Assembly: GCA_947485425.1 (NCBI GenBank)
Contig: CANKSK010000031.1
Span: forward strand, 1 to 8,884
Source: Bacteroidota bacterium
Lineage (GTDB): Bacteria; Bacteroidota; Bacteroidia; AKYH767-A; CANKSK01
Direction of reading: 5' to 3'
DNA: 8,884 nucleotides
The translations under genes and the position numbers were made by a program. This document shows positions 5,158 through 8,884 of the stretch, in pieces; position 1 is the first letter of the stretch, and each line of letters begins with the position of its first letter. The notes beneath the pieces are model-generated. The model was not told where the DNA came from and made no database searches. It was given only the letters and a program-made list of their open reading frames with translations.

Positions 5158-8100
5158 TCAATTCAAAACCACTGTACCGGTATTGTCGATTTCTCTTAAA
5201 TCGACGGGTACGAGCTGGGTAACGCCCATCTCTACCATGGTAACGCCGTAAATGATGTCGGTACTGGCCATGGTGCGCTTGTTATGGGTGATGATGATGA
5301 ACTGCGACTCTTGCGAAAACTTCTTGATGATTTTATTGAACTTGTCAATGTTGGTATCATCAAGTGGTGCGTCAACCTCATCGAAAATACAGAATGGCGC
5401 GGGTTTCAGCAGGTAGATGCCAAAGAGCAATGCGGTGGCGGTGAGTGTTTTTTCTCCTCCTGAAAGTTGATTGATAGACAAGGGGCGCTTGCCTTTGGGC
5501 TGCGCGATGATATTGATTTCAGCATCCAAGGGGTTGTTGATATCTGAAAGTACCAAATCGCAGCGGTCTTCTTCTGAAAACAGCGAGCGGAACACATTGA
5601 TAAAGTTTTCACGAATGGCCGTATAGGCGCTCATGAATTTTTCTTTTGCAGTGTTGTCAATCTCCTCAATGGTTTGCAGGAGGGAGGCTCTTGCATTGCT
5701 GAGGTCTTCTTTTTGGGCAATGATGAAATCATATCTTTCTTTGATTTCAGTATAGGCCTCAACGGCCATGGGGTTGATAGGCCCAAAATTTTGCAGCTGA
5801 TTCTTTATTTTTTCAGAGCGGTCTCTCAGCTCTTTTTCTTCACTTGGGTTGAGGTTTTCTTCGCTGGCAATGATATCTTCTATTTGAATGCCGAACTCCG
5901 CACCTAAGCGTTCTTTTAAGGAGTTGAGCTGTATTCTGATTTCCGTTACCTTGTCGCGAATGGATTGCAGCAACACATCGGCTTGTTCTTTTCTTTTGCG
6001 GATGTCGCGGATGTTGTTTTCTATTTCTTCAATATTGCCTCTTGACTTGTAATATTCTGCTTCCACCTCGGCAACGGCTTTCTCTTGGTTTTCTTTGTCT
6101 TGGTAAAGCTCCACCAGCTTGTTGTCGTAATCTGTAGCGTTGGAAACAATTTCATTGACCTGTTGCTGTACTTTTTCAAGTTCGGCGCCATTGTCACCGA
6201 TGAGCTTGGAAAGGTTTTCGGTTAGGTTTTTCTGATAGCTGAGGTCGCGCTGAAGGCTGGTGATTTTATTTTGTTGCTGAACAAAAACGATGTTCTGCTG
6301 ATTGTATAAATTGCTTTGCTTGCTGAGGCTGTAGTTGCTTTCGTCAATGGCCTTTCGTGTCGTATTGACACGTTCAGTGATTTCGGCATGGCTGCTTTTC
6401 AGGCTATTGATTTTTTCCAGAAAGGCTTCGTCGTCGAATCTGCCTTCTCCGCCGGCCTGCATGTGTTTGTCTATTTCTGCTATTCTGCTAGAAACTTTTA
6501 GCAGTGCACTTTTTTGCTGTTCCAGTTTGCTGCGCAAAGAAAAATACTGGTTGTTGATGCCGCTGATTTCATTTTGCAGTTGGTTTTTTCTACCCATCAT
6601 CACACGGGCTTCTTCCTTCTGTTTTTGCATCCCTGCATGGAGGGTATCAACGGAGGATTTAACCTGTAGGCGATGACTTTCTAGGGCTTTGATTTCGGTA
6701 GAAAGTTTTTCGAGATTTTTTACCCTGCCAATTCTTTTACCATCAAACAGTCCGATAGAACCACCGGATAAAGAAATATCTGTTTTATAGAACTTGCCAT
6801 TTTGCGAGAGCAGAATGATGCCGGGATATTTTTCGGTATCTATAGAGGTGATGCTTTCCTGCTCAGCAGTCATAATCATCACATCATTCAGCAAATAGTG
6901 ACACAGATTTTTATACTTGTCATCAATTTCAATCAAATCGATGGCGCGCAAGCAATTGGGAAGGTCTATGTTTTTGTTTTCAAGCTGCATCTTGTTGAAG
7001 GCCTCGAGCATAAAAAAGTATGCACGCCCTTTAGAGGCTTCATTCAATAAATTAATAGCTTGCTGTGCTTCGAGGATGTTGTCTACAATAAAATAATTCA
7101 TGTAGGGCTCCAGAAAATTTTCGATAGCGGCTTTGTATTCCTGCTTGCAGGTGATGATGTCAGAAAGCAAAGGCGCATTTTTGGTTTGCGAAGCATTTTT
7201 TTTCAAAAACTTGATAGATTCAGGGTAGCCCTCTAAGTTGTCTATCATGCTTTTGGTGAGATTGAACTCATTTTGCTTGGCATCGAGTTTTCTGTTCTCG
7301 GCGATGAGTTCGTCGTTGAGCTCTTTTAAATTTTGCTCAAATTTTCTGATCTTTTGTTGGAAATCTTCTTCCCCTTCCTGCATGCCTGCAAACTCTTCTT
7401 CCTTATCGGCTTTCTTTTCGCCGATGAGGGTGAACTGCTCTTCTGAATTCAGGATTTCTTTTTCGAAGGTATTTTTTTCCTGGTTTAATCTTTCCAATTC
7501 ATTGAGCAGCGATTGTTTTTGCGTTTGCTGAATGGCTTGGTTTTTTTCCAGTTGATGAATTTCTGACTGAATCTTCTGTTCTTCAGCAACCCATTTTTTC
7601 ATATCGGATTGCACCAGCTCATTCTGGATTTTCTCCTTGTCTACAGCTGCTTTCAGCTCATTGAGCAAGGCTTCAATTTCTATTAGTCGTGATGACTCGG
7701 TTTCTTTTTCGGTTTCAAATACTTTGATGGCGTCTTGCGCCTTTAGTATTTGTGTTTTGTCATTATTTAACTGTATGTTCAGATTGCTTTCTCGGTCTTG
7801 AAGAAACTTCAATCTTTCATTTTTAATTTTTTTATCGCTTTCATATAGGCCAATGCTAGCAAGCTTTTCATTGAGCACTTTTTGAACGGCACTGAGGTCT
7901 TTTTCTTTTGAAAGGCTTTCGAGTTTTATCTTTTCGTGCTCGGCTTCTGTTTGGGCCAGCTTGGCATCCAGTTCGGCTTTTACATTTACTTGGTTTTCAT
8001 CTTGCCCTTGCAACTCAGCATAGTTTTGCTGAAAATATTGAATGGAAATACCCGCCAGTTGAACGCTCAGCACCTTGTATTCATCGCGCAGGCGATAGTA

Positions 8101-8742
8101 CTTTTCCGTTTTCTTTGCTTGAGACTCCAGGGTCTTCATGTTTTTTTCCAATTCAAAAAGCAAGTCATTAACCCTGTTTAAATCGGCCTCGGTTTCTTCG
8201 AGTTTCTGGAAGGTTTGTTTTTTGCGGATCTTATATTTGGAAATTCCTGCAGCCTCTTCGAAAAGGAGTTTGATGGTATTGTGCTTGTCATTCAGAATTT
8301 CATCAATCATTTTCAACTCGATGATGGAATAGGAATCGCTGCCGATACCCGTATCCAGAAAAAGGTCGGTGATGTCTTTCAGACGGCAGCTTACGCCGTT
8401 TAATTCATATTCGCTTTCGCCACTTCTATAGAGTTTACGGGTAATGGTAACGGTGGTAAACTCCGTGGGTAAAATATTTTTGGTATTTTGAAAAGTCAGA
8501 GATACTTCGGCAAGGTTGGCAGGCTTTCTGTTTTTGGTACCATTGAAAATGATGTTCTCCATTTTTTCAGAGCGCAGCATTCTGGTTTTTTGTTCTCCCA
8601 ATACCCAGCGTATGGCATCCACTACATTAGATTTTCCCGAACCGTTGGGACCAACGATGGAAGTAACTCCTTTGTCGAAGTGAATAATAACTTTATCGCC
8701 GAAACTTTTAAAGCCTTTTATTTCAAGGGATGATAATCTCAT
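5158..8742 (-). CDS. smc: Chromosome segregation ATPase SMC
   Basis: SMC is the large coiled-coil ATPase of the bacterial condensin complex (with ScpA and ScpB, not seen here) that organises and separates chromosomes. The 1194-residue length fits. In order: Walker A GPNGSGKS (31-38), R-loop LRSEKM with R57, Q-loop region (136-150), first coiled coil (about 170-500, rich in E, K, Q and L), hinge (about 505-675, with AIENFLEPY and KGRAYFF), returning coiled coil (about 675-985), the conserved GPINPMAVEAY (987-997), signature LSGGEK (1093-1098), Walker B FCIFDEVDAPLDD with E1122, and H-loop H1153. No frame break is seen. The Q-loop reads SYSIIELKM where most bacterial SMCs read SYSIIGQG, so the usual glutamine is missing; the hinge opening is also divergent. 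The gene begins 33 bases after the probable secA stop codon on the same strand and may share its transcript. Confidence 0.98.
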   Translation of the reverse strand: MRLSSLEIKGFKSFGDKVIIHFDKGVTSIVGPNGSGKSNVVDAIRWVLGEQKTRMLRSEKMENIIFNGTKNRKPANLAEVSLTFQNTKNILPTEFTTVTITRKLYRSGESEYELNGVSCRLKDITDLFLDTGIGSDSYSIIELKMIDEILNDKHNTIKLLFEEAAGISKYKIRKKQTFQKLEETEADLNRVNDLLFELEKNMKTLESQAKKTEKYYRLRDEYKVLSVQLAGISIQYFQQNYAELQGQDENQVNVKAELDAKLAQTEAEHEKIKLESLSKEKDLSAVQKVLNEKLASIGLYESDKKIKNERLKFLQDRESNLNIQLNNDKTQILKAQDAIKVFETEKETESSRLIEIEALLNELKAAVDKEKIQNELVQSDMKKWVAEEQKIQSEIHQLEKNQAIQQTQKQSLLNELERLNQEKNTFEKEILNSEEQFTLIGEKKADKEEEFAGMQEGEEDFQQKIRKFEQNLKELNDELIAENRKLDAKQNEFNLTKSMIDNLEGYPESIKFLKKNASQTKNAPLLSDIITCKQEYKAAIENFLEPYMNYFIVDNILEAQQAINLLNEASKGRAYFFMLEAFNKMQLENKNIDLPNCLRAIDLIEIDDKYKNLCHYLLNDVMIMTAEQESITSIDTEKYPGIILLSQNGKFYKTDISLSGGSIGLFDGKRIGRVKNLEKLSTEIKALESHRLQVKSSVDTLHAGMQKQKEEARVMMGRKNQLQNEISGINNQYFSLRSKLEQQKSALLKVSSRIAEIDKHMQAGGEGRFDDEAFLEKINSLKSSHAEITERVNTTRKAIDESNYSLSKQSNLYNQQNIVFVQQQNKITSLQRDLSYQKNLTENLSKLIGDNGAELEKVQQQVNEIVSNATDYDNKLVELYQDKENQEKAVAEVEAEYYKSRGNIEEIENNIRDIRKRKEQADVLLQSIRDKVTEIRIQLNSLKERLGAEFGIQIEDIIASEENLNPSEEKELRDRSEKIKNQLQNFGPINPMAVEAYTEIKERYDFIIAQKEDLSNARASLLQTIEEIDNTAKEKFMSAYTAIRENFINVFRSLFSEEDRCDLVLSDINNPLDAEINIIAQPKGKRPLSINQLSGGEKTLTATALLFGIYLLKPAPFCIFDEVDAPLDDTNIDKFNKIIKKFSQESQFIIITHNKRTMASTDIIYGVTMVEMGVTQLVPVDLREIDNTGTVVLN

Positions 8743-8775
8743 AGTTCTGATGCGCTAAGAAAAAAACGAAAGCAA

Positions 8776-8884
8776 TTAAGCTGCTCCGTGACAGTTTTTA
8801 AATTTTTTTCCGCTACCACATGGACAGGGTTCGTTTCTATTTATTTTTTGTTCCACTCGCACCGGCTGGGCTTTGGGTTCAGCA
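8776..8884 (-). CDS. secA: Protein translocase subunit SecA, C-terminal end
   Basis: Only the last 35 codons and the stop (8778-8776) lie in the window; the rest is beyond the right edge. The sequence ends ...[22 protein letters not shown], which contains the SEC-C zinc-binding motif C-x-C-x8-C-H. In SecA this tail binds zinc and contacts SecB or the ribosome. It is preceded by a Pro/Lys/Gln-rich linker, as in SecA. SecA is the ATPase motor that pushes secretory proteins through SecYEG. Other, smaller proteins can also carry a SEC-C tail, so the identification rests on this motif, the linker and its position at the extreme C-terminus. Confidence 0.82.
   Translation of the reverse strand, partial: AEPKAQPVRVEQKINRNEPCPCGSGKKFKNCHGAA

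Noticed and set aside
6335..6676. Open frame of 113 codons on the plus strand opposite smc
   Set aside because: Antisense to the smc coiled coil; its Ser/Phe/Leu/Cys-rich product is what reverse-complemented Glu/Lys/Gln codons give.
8760..8766. Run of seven Ts on the minus strand between the probable secA and smc as a terminator
   Set aside because: Only a three-base stem can form before it, so a Rho-independent terminator is not supported; readthrough from secA into smc stays possible.

Overview
The window looks like chromosomal DNA from a Bacteroidota bacterium. The supporting signs are start codons without Shine-Dalgarno sequences, AT-rich gaps with TAnnTTTG-like promoter elements, a lipoprotein with a C-Q-K-D start, and an SMC of Bacteroidota flavour. 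A member of the Chitinophagia or Sphingobacteriia would fit, but the sequence does not settle the genus. I see no mobile element, CRISPR array, rRNA or tRNA, and no clear new multi-gene system. The content is mostly housekeeping and small accessory genes, with some notable intergenic structures.

Left part (1-1140, AT-rich, all minus strand): the start of a secreted or outer-membrane protein gene runs off the left edge, preceded by a Crp/Fnr-family regulator gene. Perfect inverted repeats lie directly before both starts: one touches the ATG of the secreted-protein gene and the other brackets a predicted promoter of the regulator. Together they suggest a small regulator/target pair of unknown signal.

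Middle part (1158-3295, minus; 3412-4979, plus): hutU (urocanate hydratase, histidine degradation) is followed closely by a small lipoprotein gene. No other hut gene is visible. Divergent from hutU across about 115 bases is tag (3-methyladenine DNA glycosylase I). Its stop codon overlaps the start of an exported proline-iminopeptidase-like alpha/beta hydrolase, so the two should be translated as a coupled pair. The gap between this pair and the convergent smc gene holds three hairpins and a duplicated element of about 23 bases, probably a two-way transcription stop.

Right part (5158-8884, minus): smc, encoding the full 1194-residue chromosome-organising ATPase, lies 33 bases downstream of the end of what is most probably secA, of which only the C-terminal zinc-binding tail is inside the window. 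SMC keeps Walker A, the R-loop arginine, signature motif, Walker B and H-loop, but the glutamine expected in its Q-loop is absent. That is the most interesting protein-level observation here.
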